Source: Schizophyllum amplum (Eukaryota; Basidiomycota; Agaricomycetes; Agaricales; Schizophyllaceae). From it: a DNA stretch of 64,000 bases. The stretch spans positions 930,001 to 994,000 of the forward strand of contig VDMD01000003.1 in assembly GCA_007026445.1 (NCBI GenBank), in the 5' to 3' direction. Of the stretch, positions 43,432-53,419 are shown in pieces (the first letter of the stretch is position 1; every line of letters begins with the position of its first letter). The position numbers were made by a program, and so were the translations under genes. The notes under the pieces are model-generated. The model saw only the letters and a program-made list of their open reading frames with translations. It had not been told where the DNA came from and did not search any database.

Positions 43432-44492
43432 TTAAAGCACTCGCCGGTGCATACAGGAGCTGTACCTGGCTGCAGCGGGTAAGGCCTATCCCAGCGGACG
43501 ATCCCGTCCGAATACTGCATCCTCCACAGCCTCTTCTGCTCCTCCCACGCCGCTACGCCCTGCGCGTCGTTCGCGTGATGCGGCAGTGAGTCAATGAATC
43601 CCCGCAACCTCTCCTTCTCCGCCGGCGTCAACTCCTGCTGAGGTTGTCGCATCCCGGCACGATTCGTCGCCCCACCCTGCGCTTGGGGTCGAACATACCG
43701 CGCGACTCCTGCCGGCGTGGGCGCCGCGCCTACAGGAGCTGTCGCCGCAGCAGGCCGCGCTGGCGCAGGCCGTGCCGGGGTAGCCGCCGCGCGCGGCTGT
43801 GAGGCAGCCGGACCCATAGACATGCGCCCAAACGCAGCTGCCAGTTCGTCGGGCTGCGTCGTGGTTCGTGGCTGCAGCCGTGCCGAGACTGCGCGGATCG
43901 TCTCCTCGCGCGCCTGGCGCTCCTCCATCGCATCCTTGATAATCATCGGATCTACCTTCGAAACTGCGTTCGTAAGGTCCTGCCACGTCGTGTACGTCGT
44001 CCCGCGCAGCCCACGTCGAATAGAGCGCGGCAGTGCTCCCTCGGCTAGGACAAGGTACTCGTCGCTGGATGCTTTGCCTGCTTCGGCGGCGAGGCGCAGC
44101 GCCGTGACCGCCCAGGCTGTATGCGCCTCTACCTCGACTCCGTTTAGCATCACTTTCGTACCGAGGTCATCCTCCGTGAGCGCGACGGCATGCGCACAGA
44201 GGGCTCTAATTTTGTCCGCCGTCGTCTTCTGAGTAGGCGTGACCGACGGCCAACGCGCCAAAAACAACTTCGCGAAGTTGTCCCAGGTGGCCTTATCTGT
44301 GGCCGACAAGCCCTCCCACCACTCCTCGCACGGGGTTCCCTCCACTAGGTAATCCTCGAACGCGTTGACTTCGTCCGTTCCCGTCAGGTTGAGGGCACGT
44401 ATCTGGTGGCGCACGGAGCGCAGGAAGTTCTTCCCGCTGATGGTGTCTTGGCCGTCACCTCGAAAGGTGGGCCGGGTTGACTGCTGTTGCAT
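43245..44492 (-). CDS. gag: Retrotransposon Gag
   Basis: Capsid/nucleocapsid protein, 415 aa from the first ATG (44492, MQQQSTRPTFRGDG). Capsid-like helical region with FLRSVRHQIRALNLTGTDE, CEEWWEGLSATDKATWDN and FAKLFLARWPSVTPTQK; Ala/Pro-rich linker; one CCHC zinc knuckle CFKCGMNGHMSVDCP near the C-terminus. The same frame stays open upstream to about 44963 without any ATG and contains Ser/Pro-rich sequence (PRSRVTSQVPGLATRRPS), so translation may begin upstream at a non-AUG codon. Confidence 0.88.
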   Translation of the reverse strand: MQQQSTRPTFRGDGQDTISGKNFLRSVRHQIRALNLTGTDEVNAFEDYLVEGTPCEEWWEGLSATDKATWDNFAKLFLARWPSVTPTQKTTADKIRALCAHAVALTEDDLGTKVMLNGVEVEAHTAWAVTALRLAAEAGKASSDEYLVLAEGALPRSIRRGLRGTTYTTWQDLTNAVSKVDPMIIKDAMEERQAREETIRAVSARLQPRTTTQPDELAAAFGRMSMGPAASQPRAAATPARPAPARPAAATAPVGAAPTPAGVARYVRPQAQGGATNRAGMRQPQQELTPAEKERLRGFIDSLPHHANDAQGVAAWEEQKRLWRMQYSDGIVRWDRPYPLQPGTAPVCTGECFKCGMNGHMSVDCPVRHDRTHWISRGESDWRHLCMGALGAFRKDTIAAVCWLEESENGEGSST

Positions 44493-45033
44493 AACGCGCA
44501 GGGACGGCCGCTGTGTAGTTGGAGGTGGGGCTGGGGGTGTGGGGATGATCTGTGTGCTCGACGTTGGTGCTGTTGGGAATATGGGTCCCGAGATCACAGG
44601 TAATGGAGGAAAGGGAACGTTGGATGGTCGACGTGTGGCTAGTCCTGGTACCTGCGACGTAACACGACTTCTGGGAGCACTGATGGGGGACGCGGCACGG
44701 GAAGAAGACGGTGTCAGTGCCGAAAGACTGAGTGGTGTGCTAACCGGTGACCACGAGCTCGACAGCGCGGAGATGGACCCGTCAAACGGTGAGGCAGACC
44801 TCGAGTCGCAGTCCTCGTTGAGGTTTACAACAGACGGCAGCGTCGTTGTCGACTCCTCCTGCTCCGTGTGTTCTGGTGATGGAGTCGTAGCGTCGATCTT
44901 GGGAAGGAATCGACCGCCCGAGTCTCGCGATCGCTGGTTCTTCTTCTTGGGCAGGGTGGGCTACGTCTCCTCTAGGGCGCGGTCGACACAGACTGAGGCT
45001 GCAACGCGGGGACGGTATAACGCAAACACAGGC

Positions 45034-45062
45034 AACGCAAACGCAAACGCAAACGCAAACGC
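45034..45062 (-). repeat. Hexanucleotide tandem repeat in retrotransposon leader
   Basis: About five GTTTGC units (element sense) in the ATG-less leader between PBS and gag. Confidence 0.85.
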
Positions 45063-45104
45063 ACGACGCAGACTCGACGCAAAGACACAGACGCAGGAAA
45101 GAAT

Positions 45105-45120
45105 GCCGCTCTCGTCACCA
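45105..45120 (-). other. Primer-binding site
   Basis: Two bases inside the 5' LTR, element-sense sequence TGGTGACGAGAGCGG starts with TGG, complementary to a tRNA 3' CCA end. Which tRNA is not determined. Confidence 0.7.
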
Positions 45121-45122
45121 GA

Positions 45123-45289
45123 TGGGATAGCCTAGGGGCTCCTCAGAGGAAGGATGGTGAAGGCCCCGGATGGGATGCTGCATGCACGCGTCTAACACGC
45201 CGAAAGCTGTCTACGGTCGGGCCGGTGGGCCCGACTGGTCTAAGCGTTCCCCCGTGAGCCCCTCGGCTCCTCTCAGTCTCCCTACTGCA
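45123..45289 (-). repeat. 5' LTR (right copy)
   Basis: 167 bp, same boundaries as the left LTR, one mismatch. Confidence 0.93.
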
Positions 45290-45293
45290 CTGT
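45290..45293. repeat. Target-site duplication, right copy (CTGT)
   Basis: CTGT directly after the right LTR, matching 38952-38955. Confidence 0.7.
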
Positions 45294-45599
45294 CCTCATG
45301 TTGCCATACCGACCGCCGTACTCCAAAGTCTATCGCACAACGAGGCCGGGACACCAGTCCTTCCAAATCTCGCGCGACTCGAGGTCCGCTTCAATGCAGC
45401 CACGCGGAGAACTTACGACGAGGATGTCCAGGTGCACGAGCTCTTGAAGGAGATTGTGCGATCCAGGACAGATACACGGACAGTGGACGGGGTGGCTGTT
45501 GCCGGCGCACTGCACTACTTCTCCACAGACATAGGCAGAGGTGCTCTGAATTGGCCCCGCGAGAAACCAGAGGTCAGCTTTTACGACTTCTATTGTTGA
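45294..45599 (+). pseudogene. C-terminal tail of the broken F-box/LRR gene
   Basis: Right flank of the retrotransposon reads AIPTAVLQSLSHNEAGTPVL, PNLARLEVRFNAATRRTYDE, HELLKEIVRSRTDTRTVDG, GALHYFSTDIGRGALNWPRE and ends with TGA at 45597-45599. This is the expected end of an agaric F-box/LRR protein. Relative to the left fragment the frame is shifted by one base even after removing the element and one TSD, so the gene carries at least one other lesion or an unrecognised intron here. Confidence 0.72.
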
Positions 45600-45653
45600 C
45601 CAGCTGTTCTTCGTCTCATGCGCACGCGATAAAAGCGGGTCATGTCGTACATA

Positions 45654-46052
45654 CCGTCCCGTAACGGGATATGCACCACTTGGCCCAGGGAACGGGATAT
45701 GCACCACTCGGCCTGTGCCAGTCAAATTTTCATAAAAGCCCTAGATATTCGGTGTATCTGTAGTGCAGCATGACATCTACCGTAGCCTGAAAGATCATAG
45801 GGCAGGTGTATCTACAGCGAGAGGTAGAAAAATCAGAAGTAGCACGGCAACTCCCGAAAAGTGGTGCATTACGCTATCACCGTCTTTGCGCACAGACAGT
45901 ACGGTCGTTGTCCAGTGATAATTCTCATAAATATTTGAGCAAAGAGGGAAGAGTCCTATTCATGGGCCTGATTATTTTCAGAGCAATCGAAGACAACGGC
46001 AGCGAGTTGTGGCCTGCAGACTCAAAGTGGTGCATATCCCGTTACGGGACGG
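45654..46052. mobile_element. MITE-like element A, 28-bp terminal inverted repeats, TA flanks
   Basis: 399 bp. Perfect 28-bp inverted ends, CCGTCCCGTAACGGGATATG then CACCACTT (45654-45681 and 46025-46052), each flanked by TA, the target duplication of Tc1/mariner-type elements. The end repeat itself contains the palindrome CCCGTAACGGG. No transposase inside. A second copy of ACGGGATATGCACCACT lies just inside the left end. Confidence 0.78.
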
Positions 46053-46063
46053 TAATGCTGATA

Positions 46064-46506
46064 CAGTGCATGCGAAAAAACATTTACCTGCCTTTTTCGG
46101 TAGGTTCTTCCCACCGCCCATAGCGCGGCCCGTGGCATGTCGACCACGGGGCATATGGGCGCCGCGTAAGCTCTCGGGGTACTCTATGATACATATCAGC
46201 ATGAATCTGCAAGAAACACGGTAGAAAATGGTCCACTCGCGTCCAGCATAGGCCTTCGCATTCTCGCTGCCCGGCACATGCACGTGACTGCACGAGCTGA
46301 GGGGGGCAAGGAGGCGTGGCTCTCGCTCAGCCAAAACTGATTTTTTCGACGCCATTCTTTCACGTAGTGACACGGGAATATCCAGCAGATATTCTGACCA
46401 CCGGTAGTGACTCAGAACGGCCATCGTTGACGTGCCACGGGCCGCGCTGTGGGCGGTGGGAAGAACCTGCCGAAAAAGGCAGGTAAATGTTTTTTCGCAT
46501 GCACTG
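46064..46506. mobile_element. MITE-like element B, ~80-bp terminal inverted repeats, TA flanks
   Basis: 443 bp. Ends CAGTGCATGCGAAAAAACAT... match in inverted orientation for about 80 bp with four transition differences (46064-46143 versus 46427-46506). Flanked by TA on both sides (46062-46063, 46507-46508). No coding capacity for a transposase. Starts only 11 bp after element A. Confidence 0.82.
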
Positions 46507-46588
46507 TAAGCGTTTATATGCGCTGCTTCTACTTACCTTTCTTAATTCTTTACTGAACGTCCAGTTGCTTCCTCAATTCGAAATGTCC

Positions 46589-47950
46589 TTAGATCCCATA
46601 TACCGTCCTCGCGTTCGTCCTTGCAACCTCCATCACGCGCGTCGCGTCCCACCCGTCGCCCAATATGCCAGCGACGAACTCTGCCGTCCAGGGAACCATA
46701 GCGGTGTGGCACAGTGGTAGGCGCCCTTTCATACCGGAGAGCGCACCGTAGATGTTTGCGGGGACCATGAAGGGTGCATCGGTCTCGAGAACGATGCGAA
46801 GGGGCCAGCCTGGGGTCGCTGACGGGGCTGGTGCTGTCAATGAAGCCGGTGCTGTTGACAACGCTGGTGTTGTCGACGGAGGCGGTGTTGTTGTCGAGTC
46901 TGATGCACCAGAATCTGTGTTGGTCATCCGAGGGGCGTCAACCCCGCCGACCATGCGCCGGATGATGTTGGGCGTGTCCTCATTCGTGGAGAATGTCACG
47001 ACACCTGGAAGAATTAGACGGAGCATGAGCACAGCTACGACTCGGAGACAAGGACTGTACACGCACCGGTGACGCCGATGTAGAGGTTCGGAAAGTGGTC
47101 GAGCAGGCGCTGGCCGAAGTCCGGCGCGTCGGTGAAGCAGTGAATGTGGATCTGCGTTGTATAATGTGAGTAAAGTGATTATTGCAAGAGGAGGAATGCA
47201 ATCACCTTGTGATCCTTCGGCACCTCCTCCTTGAGGATACGCTCGGCGTCGTCGTCAGCCTCGCGGGTATGGATGGTGAGCGGTTTCCCGAGCTTGACTG
47301 CCTGGCGTAGCTGGCGCGTGAAGACCTCGCGTTGAATTTCACGCGGAGACTGGTCCAGTAGAATCACCACTATGTTGATGAAGATGGAGAACTTGCCCAC
47401 TCACGTTGTCGTAGTGGTAGTCGAGACCCATCTCGCCCCAGCCGACGCAGCGCGGGTGCTGCATTGCTTCTAATCTGACCGGTTGAGCAAGGTGATGGAA
47501 TGCCAGAGTACAACGCCTCACATATCGCGCTCAACTTCATCGTTGTAAAGCTTCGCTTCGTGCCTGCGCGCAAGTGAAGTCAGCCAGAAGTCCGAACATT
47601 GAGCAGACTACGCACGGATGGACACCCATCACGAAGTAGTACTCCGTGCCTCCCCACTTGCTCGCGCGGTCCTCCGCTGTGAGCGCCGAGTCGGCGAATT
47701 CACGCCATAGCTTCTGCACGGGGGCCTCGCACCAGACATCGACGATCGCCTCGACGCGTCTGTCGCGGTAGAAGTGTTGCAGGAACTCGTAAACGGTAGC
47801 ACACTTCCCCGCTGGGTACTTCTGGCGGTAGGCAGCATATGTGGAGGCGAGATGGGTATGTGTGTCAACTATGGGTGCGGTGGAAGCATGAGCTGGTAGC
47901 AAGAGGTGCTCCTCGGTGGGGACGTTGTTCTTCTTGCTCTTCTTCCCCAT
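46589..47950 (-). CDS. TatD-family metallo-dependent nuclease/hydrolase
   Basis: Predicted Mg2+/Zn2+-dependent 3'-5' DNase of the amidohydrolase (TIM-barrel) superfamily. Exons 47950-47616, 47563-47522, 47474-47405, 47349-47206, 47151-47067, 47004-46589; phases fit; 363 aa. Metal ligands are visible: VDTHTHL at the N-terminus, the Glu of GWGEMGLDYHYD, the His of LTIHTREADDDAE, the His pair of IHIHCFTDAPDFG, and the Asp of IVLETDAPFMVP. A Thr/Pro/Ala-rich insert (about residues 245-285) interrupts the last part and is not typical. Start at MGKKSKKNNVPTEEH (ATG 47950), 65-75 bp below a TATA box. Its 3' end lies 82 bp from MITE B. Confidence 0.88.
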
Positions 47951-48016
47951 GGTTCGTCGTTGAGTGGGGTGCGTTGGGAAGGAGGAAAGGAGAGTTCTGC
48001 GCAGGGATAAGGACAC

Positions 48017-48024
48017 TATATAAT
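48017..48024 (-). promoter_or_regulatory. TATA box of the TatD-type gene
   Basis: TATATAGT on the minus strand, about 70 bp upstream of the ATG at 47950. Confidence 0.45.
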
Positions 48025-48543
48025 GAAGGGGTGCTCCTATCGCTCTATGAAGTCGGATTGCAGATGCAGGACGAAGGAGAAGGCCAACCATGGAGATCGA
48101 TCATGCAGAGCTGTGTTAGAGCCCTGACATCTGTCTGCTGCGACGACACTCACCTGTATCTAATTGTACGATCCCTCAGTAAGACAGTAACGAGCGTTAG
48201 CGACAGCGACAAAGAAATTCGAGTCACCTGCAGGCGGTGAACTATCATCGCCCAATATGGAAGGCTTTGTCTTTCAAGGTTCAACGTTCAACCATCGGGC
48301 TCGTCGCTATGCATTCAGTCCTTCATGCAATGCACGCCTTCTATTGACACACTAACCAACGGCCCAGAGTCCTTGGGAGAAATATGGATATAATGATACA
48401 TGATACAGTATAATGAGTACCGCTTCCAGTGCAGAGTGTAAGTTCAGCAAAGCAAATAGCAGAGTAGATGATAGACTTCCCCTCGTTCCCCCTCGCCGTC
48501 CTTTTCGAGCACCTTCTTCCGAAGTGGGCTACCTGAAGGCAGG

Positions 48544-51500
48544 TCACTCCGAAGGCAGCTCGAAATACGACCTGAACATCGATTCTGTCTGCAGAATAGT
48601 ATCCCCGATGACACCATGGACGTGCAGGAACAGACGCGGAAAGCGCCGCGTGAAGTACCCCAGGAAGCCCTCCGGCATAGGGCCCAAATTCCGCTTGACA
48701 TTGTCAGGCAGGTCTTGGTAATGATGTTTCTGACGCAGCGCGTTAACCAAAAGCCCCACCGCGAAAACAGAACGGGACACGCACTTTATTCCTCAACGCT
48801 CGTAACAAGTCCTGTACCGATCTGCCATCGTACTTGCGGAACTTGCCCAAATTGTCGACAAAGCCCTTGTCTAACCGACCATGCCAGTCGTTCCCGACGA
48901 CATCGAAGGCGCCCGTTTCGAGCGCTATCAAGTTGGGGTCCTTTGGGTCGCGGCACATGATCTCGAAGCGATCTGACGCGTCTTGCAGGAAGTTCAACCG
49001 CCGGCTGGGTTCCCAGAAGAACGGATGAACTAAGCAGGCCGTAGTATCTGGTCTGTAGATGATCCTGTCAGCCAAACGAGCACCCGAAGAAGATACCACC
49101 CCTACCTTGTAGATGCCACAGGATCAAGCATCCGCGTAATCAGATCCACGGCCTCGGAGCCCTCCTCCCCAAAGCGCTGAAGGCCCTCGAGGCACTTGAT
49201 GTTCTTCATGATGTTCACCTCTCGCTCGTATCGGTCACCAAATGGATGCGCGCCGTTCGTGAGCGTGTAGTAGAACAAACACCCAAGCGCGAAGATGTCG
49301 ACCGACTTTGTCAGCCGCGTCGGCTTCGTGGCCCCTGCCGTGCCCGAAGAGCCTGCCGTGCTCGTGCTCCCACGCGAAGACATCGACTGCTCGTCCGTCA
49401 CGTCATCCAGCTTCACCTCGCCGCGCAGAATCTCCGGCGCGCGCCAGCCCGCCGTGCCCGCCGCCATTGCACCGTACGCGGTGGGCAGGAAGCTCGTCTG
49501 GTCAACGTCGAGCTTCTTGCACAGCCCAAAGTCGGAGATCAGCATGCGGTAGCCCGGCTTGCCGTTCACGTTCTTCGCACTCGAGACGAGGATGTTCTGC
49601 GGCTTGATGTCTCGGTGCACGAGCTTGAGTGCGTGGAGGTGCCGAAGGCCGCTGGTGACCTGGCGCAGAGCACGCTTCGGGTCGAACGCCAGCGCGATGT
49701 CGTGGAACTGCTCCTTGTCGGGCTGCTCGATGATGTCGGCTAGGCTTGCGGGGCAAAGCTCGAGTGCGATGTATAAGAAGTTGGAGTGCGCCTCCTGATA
49801 GTAATACCGGATGACGTTCGGATGATCGTCGCTCTCCTGGAGGATGCTGACTTCTCGAGAGGCGAGAGTCACGAAGTCCTTGAGCAGACGCTTGACAGCG
49901 ACAGCACGTCCTTGAAGTGAGCCTTGGTAGACGACCGTACCATGGGATCCAAAACCTATAAAAATCGTCAGACAAACACCTCGACAGTAATGCAAAAATG
50001 TACCTAATATAGTGTCGGTCACGACCAGAGACTGCGTCGGTACAGTTGGCTCCGAGCTCGCTGTGAGTACCAAGGAGATGGCGGGTTCGACAGCGGGAGT
50101 CACAAGTGGTGACGAAGCAACGCCGTTGTTTTCGCCAATGGCTTGAGCATCGCTTCCGTTCATAGCGCCTTTCTTCTTGCCCTTGCCGCGCTTTCCTCGC
50201 CGCACCTTCTTCTTGCCAGGAGTAGCCGGAGCATCCACGTCACCCTCATTCTCCTTGTCGCTCTCCTCCGCGTCGTCCCCTGGGCCAACGTTATACTGCA
50301 CCTTCGCAGAAGGGGTCTGCAGGTCAGAAACTTCCAGCGCCGGCGTTGGTAGATCGGAGAGCAGAGGTGTCGCGGGACGGGATATGGCTGCTTGCATAGG
50401 GATATTGCTGATTTCCTCTCCAATTTGACTTCCTGGCGCCAGTGCCATGGGAGCAGAGGTGAGATCTGGGCGGAATCGCCTCAGCCCGAACCAGAGCGAC
50501 AGCGCACCAAGCATGAAGGCCATGCCAACGGCTTGCCAGTAGCCACCAACGCTTTCTCGACGAGGCGGGGAAGGACGGTCGGGCTCAACTGGTGCATCAT
50601 AGTCGCTACGCTCCGTCGAAGCGTTGCTGCTTGGCTCTGGCACGCTCGCTGGCGACGTGGGAACTTGCGGCACACCGTCCAGAAGGCGCTTGATCCGGCT
50701 TGAAGCCTCAGCGTCGCCTCCTGCCAGCCTGCGCATGCCCACCAGGCAGCGCCGATCCCCCGCAGCATACGTGGCATCTTCACAGCGCGCTTGTCCGGTG
50801 AGCCGCTGCAGCTGGGCTTCGCGCTCACGCAGTTTGCGATGTCTCGTAATCTCGTCGATGCCTTGTGGGAAGTCGTCGTCGTAGGCATAGCCAGTGTGGA
50901 CGGGGCCGTCGAGGAGGGGCATTGTTGGGCGGTCGGCGTTGCCGAACGCGACTAGTGGGTAGCGGGCTGGGCTCATAGCGAAGAGGCTGCCGGATTGCTC
51001 GACGATGCCAACGTACGCGCTATCGTCGTTCGGGAGGCGGGCATCCGGGCTCATTGTTGGTAGGAAATCGAGCAAGCCGGGGCGAGGCTGCAATAATACG
51101 AACGGATGGTCGGAGTGGGGACCGGAACCTTGGCGCCGTAAAACATCGAATACCGCAACGCTGGCGTGGGCAGTTAAGCGCGCAAGTTAGTGCATTGGCT
51201 AGCGAACACTCACGTGGGCTGACTGAATGCATGAGCCCAGAGGAACGGCGTGTCTGCTCGCGCAGACGAGTCGGGATTAGACGCCTTGAAGGACAGTATT
51301 TCGCCGTTGGGAAGGCTCTGGATGTACGCATCGTCCTTGGTGCGTCGGTAGAGTGCCTGCAAGGGCGTATCCTGGTTGTTCGGGCCATAGGTAGAAAAGG
51401 AGAGGTTCTGGATTGGCACGGGGGAGGCGCTGCTGTGACGGTCAATGGGCCGGGTGTGAATGGAGATGTGGTAGTCTGAAACGCGTCGTTGTTAGCTGAT

Positions 51501-52248
51501 GTAAGATTGCCGAGTTGCATCATTGCGCACCGGTGCGCCCGATGAAAACATCGGTGGTCTTTGCGATGGGCGGCTTCGAGCCCTCCAGCTCGTCCAAGTC
51601 AATTTCGTCTACATCGTCGTGCAGGTCTTCGAACGGGTCCCACGGGCACTCCGAGTCGATAGTGGCCTTGAGTTTGCCCGTTTCGAGCTCGACGAGCAGC
51701 AGGGAAGTCTCTTTCTTGCCCACGAAAACGCGACGAACGTCCCCGTCAGAGAAGAAGAACGGAGACATGTCGACGAGCTCAGACATTGTGAATGGGAAGC
51801 GCTGTAGGGGGCTGGAGGGCGTGGACATGACATATATGTCGCCCGTTTGCGGCTCGATGATGTACTGTTCGTGGGAAGCGTCGTCCGCAAAGTCGGGGTC
51901 GGAGTCGGGGTGCATGGTGCGGACGAGTGGCGCGAGAGTGGAGGGGGATGAGGCGCCGTCCGTGACTCCGGACATGGACCATAATGCTTGGCCCGAGGAT
52001 CGGCTAAGGGCATGGAACTTGCCGTCCACCGAGGCGACGAGGACGATGTCCAGCAGCTCCAAGTCATTCGTGACGTCCCCCTCCTGCGAGGGCGGAGTAT
52101 AGTGGTAATCGTCGAGCGGGGGAAGGGGTCTGGCGGCGCCGCTGCGCAGGGAGGGCCGGTTAGACGGACTCCGCAGCGGGATGAGGTCGGCCAGACAGGC
52201 GGCGGCGATGGTGAGGAGGAAGGAGTACAAGTACAAGAGAGTCGCCAT
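48544..52248 (-). CDS. IRE1: IRE1 transmembrane Ser/Thr kinase-endoribonuclease
   Basis: ER stress sensor of the unfolded protein response; its RNase cleaves the HAC1-type mRNA intron. Exons 52248-51531, 51475-51214, 51160-50004, 49955-49106, 49052-48785, 48729-48544; phases fit; 1146 aa. Signal peptide MATLLYLYSFLLTIAAACLA; luminal sensor (DIVLVASVDGKFHALSRSSG, IIEPQTGDIYVM); membrane span around 530-550 (YWQAVGMAFMLGALSLWFGL); basic linker (KKKVRRGKRGKGKKKG); kinase from ~714 with GFGSHGTVVYQG, VAVKRLLKDF, HRDIKPQNILV, SDFGLCKKL and GWRAPEILRG; kinase-extension RNase (KEN) domain from ~1010 with DVVGNDWHGRLDKGF, FRKYDGRSVQDLLRALRNKK and HHYQDLPDNVKR, ending in GPMPEGFLGYFTRRFP. A Ser/Gly insertion after the activation loop (MSSRGSTSTAGSSGTAG) is typical of basidiomycete IRE1. 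All domains look intact. Confidence 0.95.
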
Positions 52249-53413
52249 GGGCGCTCATCCCAGTCGAAGCCCCAAAGCCCCGAAAAGACGACGCAGTCGG
52301 TGGTTGAGGATGATGATGAGGGTGGAAGACAAAAGAGAACTTTGATCAGAAGTTAGCTCCGGCGTCGCCTCGGCTGTGGGAACCTCCGGGGCCGCGCAAC
52401 GATGCGCAAAGTAAGTCGCGCTGGCAGCTGGGCAGCGCTAGAACAGTAAAACTCCACTAGAACACAGGAACGGTGCAGAAAAGTCACTGTTGGTCTTTAT
52501 CTGAGAGTGCCCAGCTGCTGAACGGCACATGGTCTAACGTCGGAAAATATGATATCAAAAATGTATTTTCTATGGAACCTGCTTTCTCCGTGTCCACCGG
52601 TTCTCCTTAAACATCGGCTGGTCGCTAGTCAGGCGGCCAGACTCATGCCAGCATTGATGGTGACCGTGGCTATTGAGGCCGAGGAGCTCGAGATTATTTA
52701 CAAATATTTGTCAATGTTCTCCTTGCACTCGACTGCCTAATCCGGAGCTGAACTCAGGCTGAACTTCAACTTGAACTTTATGAGTGGGGGGTATGGCCGC
52801 AAGCGGCGTGGGCCGAACCTTTGACTCCTTGCGTTCGCCGTACCTATTTCGGATTTTTGTAAGATAGAGCTCCAGAACGCGGAAAACCTGTCGGACGAAG
52901 ACTACCCGTGTGTTTGCCACCTTGTGAAGCATAGGATGCAAGATATACCTGCCTCTAAGCTCTGGGTGCATCACTGATAAGGCTACTACATGTACCATGT
53001 ACTGTTCGTAGGAGGGAGATACTGGCGCAAGGCGCGCCTGCAGCCTACGAACGTCTGCCGCGGGAGACTAGCCTGCAGCGGGCGTGGACGGAATTTCTGT
53101 TTGCTCAAAAGGGAAATTTATATGCGGAATTTTGACCCGGCTCAACCTCCCTAATATCCTCGATTCTCTCTCTGATCTCAGCGTCGTCGAATCTCTCTGT
53201 GTAGCGTATATGATTGTGATACTCAAGTGATACTTATGCTCCGTGGTCAAGAGAAGTTCCATACGGGTCTACATTATGTATCATACTGTTTTCACAGAGC
53301 TACCGTATTCACCCATCCACCGCTATCCTGTGCGCACCACCTTATGCTGTTCAATTACAATACGACCTGACACGACTAATACAGCGTTTATCAATACCTA
53401 CAACGACTCGTAA
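52249..53413. other. Intergenic, upstream of IRE1
   Basis: About 1.2 kb, AT content higher than neighbours after 52500. No gene supported; first part should contain the IRE1 promoter. Confidence 0.4.
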
Positions 53414-53419
53414 TCAACG

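Larger units (their letters stand above)
38956..45289 (-). mobile_element. Complete Ty3/gypsy LTR retrotransposon, inserted in F-box/LRR gene
   Basis: 6334 bp, oriented leftward. Both 167-bp LTRs begin TGGGATAGCC and end CCCTACTGCA (TG...CA) and differ at one base, so the insertion is recent. Target duplication CTGT. Internal order in element sense: PBS next to the right LTR, ATG-less leader, gag, pol (protease, RT, RNase H, integrase), polypurine tract, left LTR. The domain order with integrase last places it in Ty3/gypsy (Metaviridae). No chromodomain and no env seen. All ORFs are open, so it may still be able to move; that is inference. It splits the LRR coding region of the host gene. Confidence 0.93.

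Noticed and set aside
44365..45135. 256-codon plus-strand open frame
   Set aside because: It is antisense to the gag leader/gag of the retrotransposon and has no family features; gag on the other strand explains the open reading.
44660..45599. Frame running from the right flank through the LTR (45170-45664) as a gene
   Set aside because: It begins inside the LTR; a different frame of the right flank carries the recognisable F-box/LRR tail.
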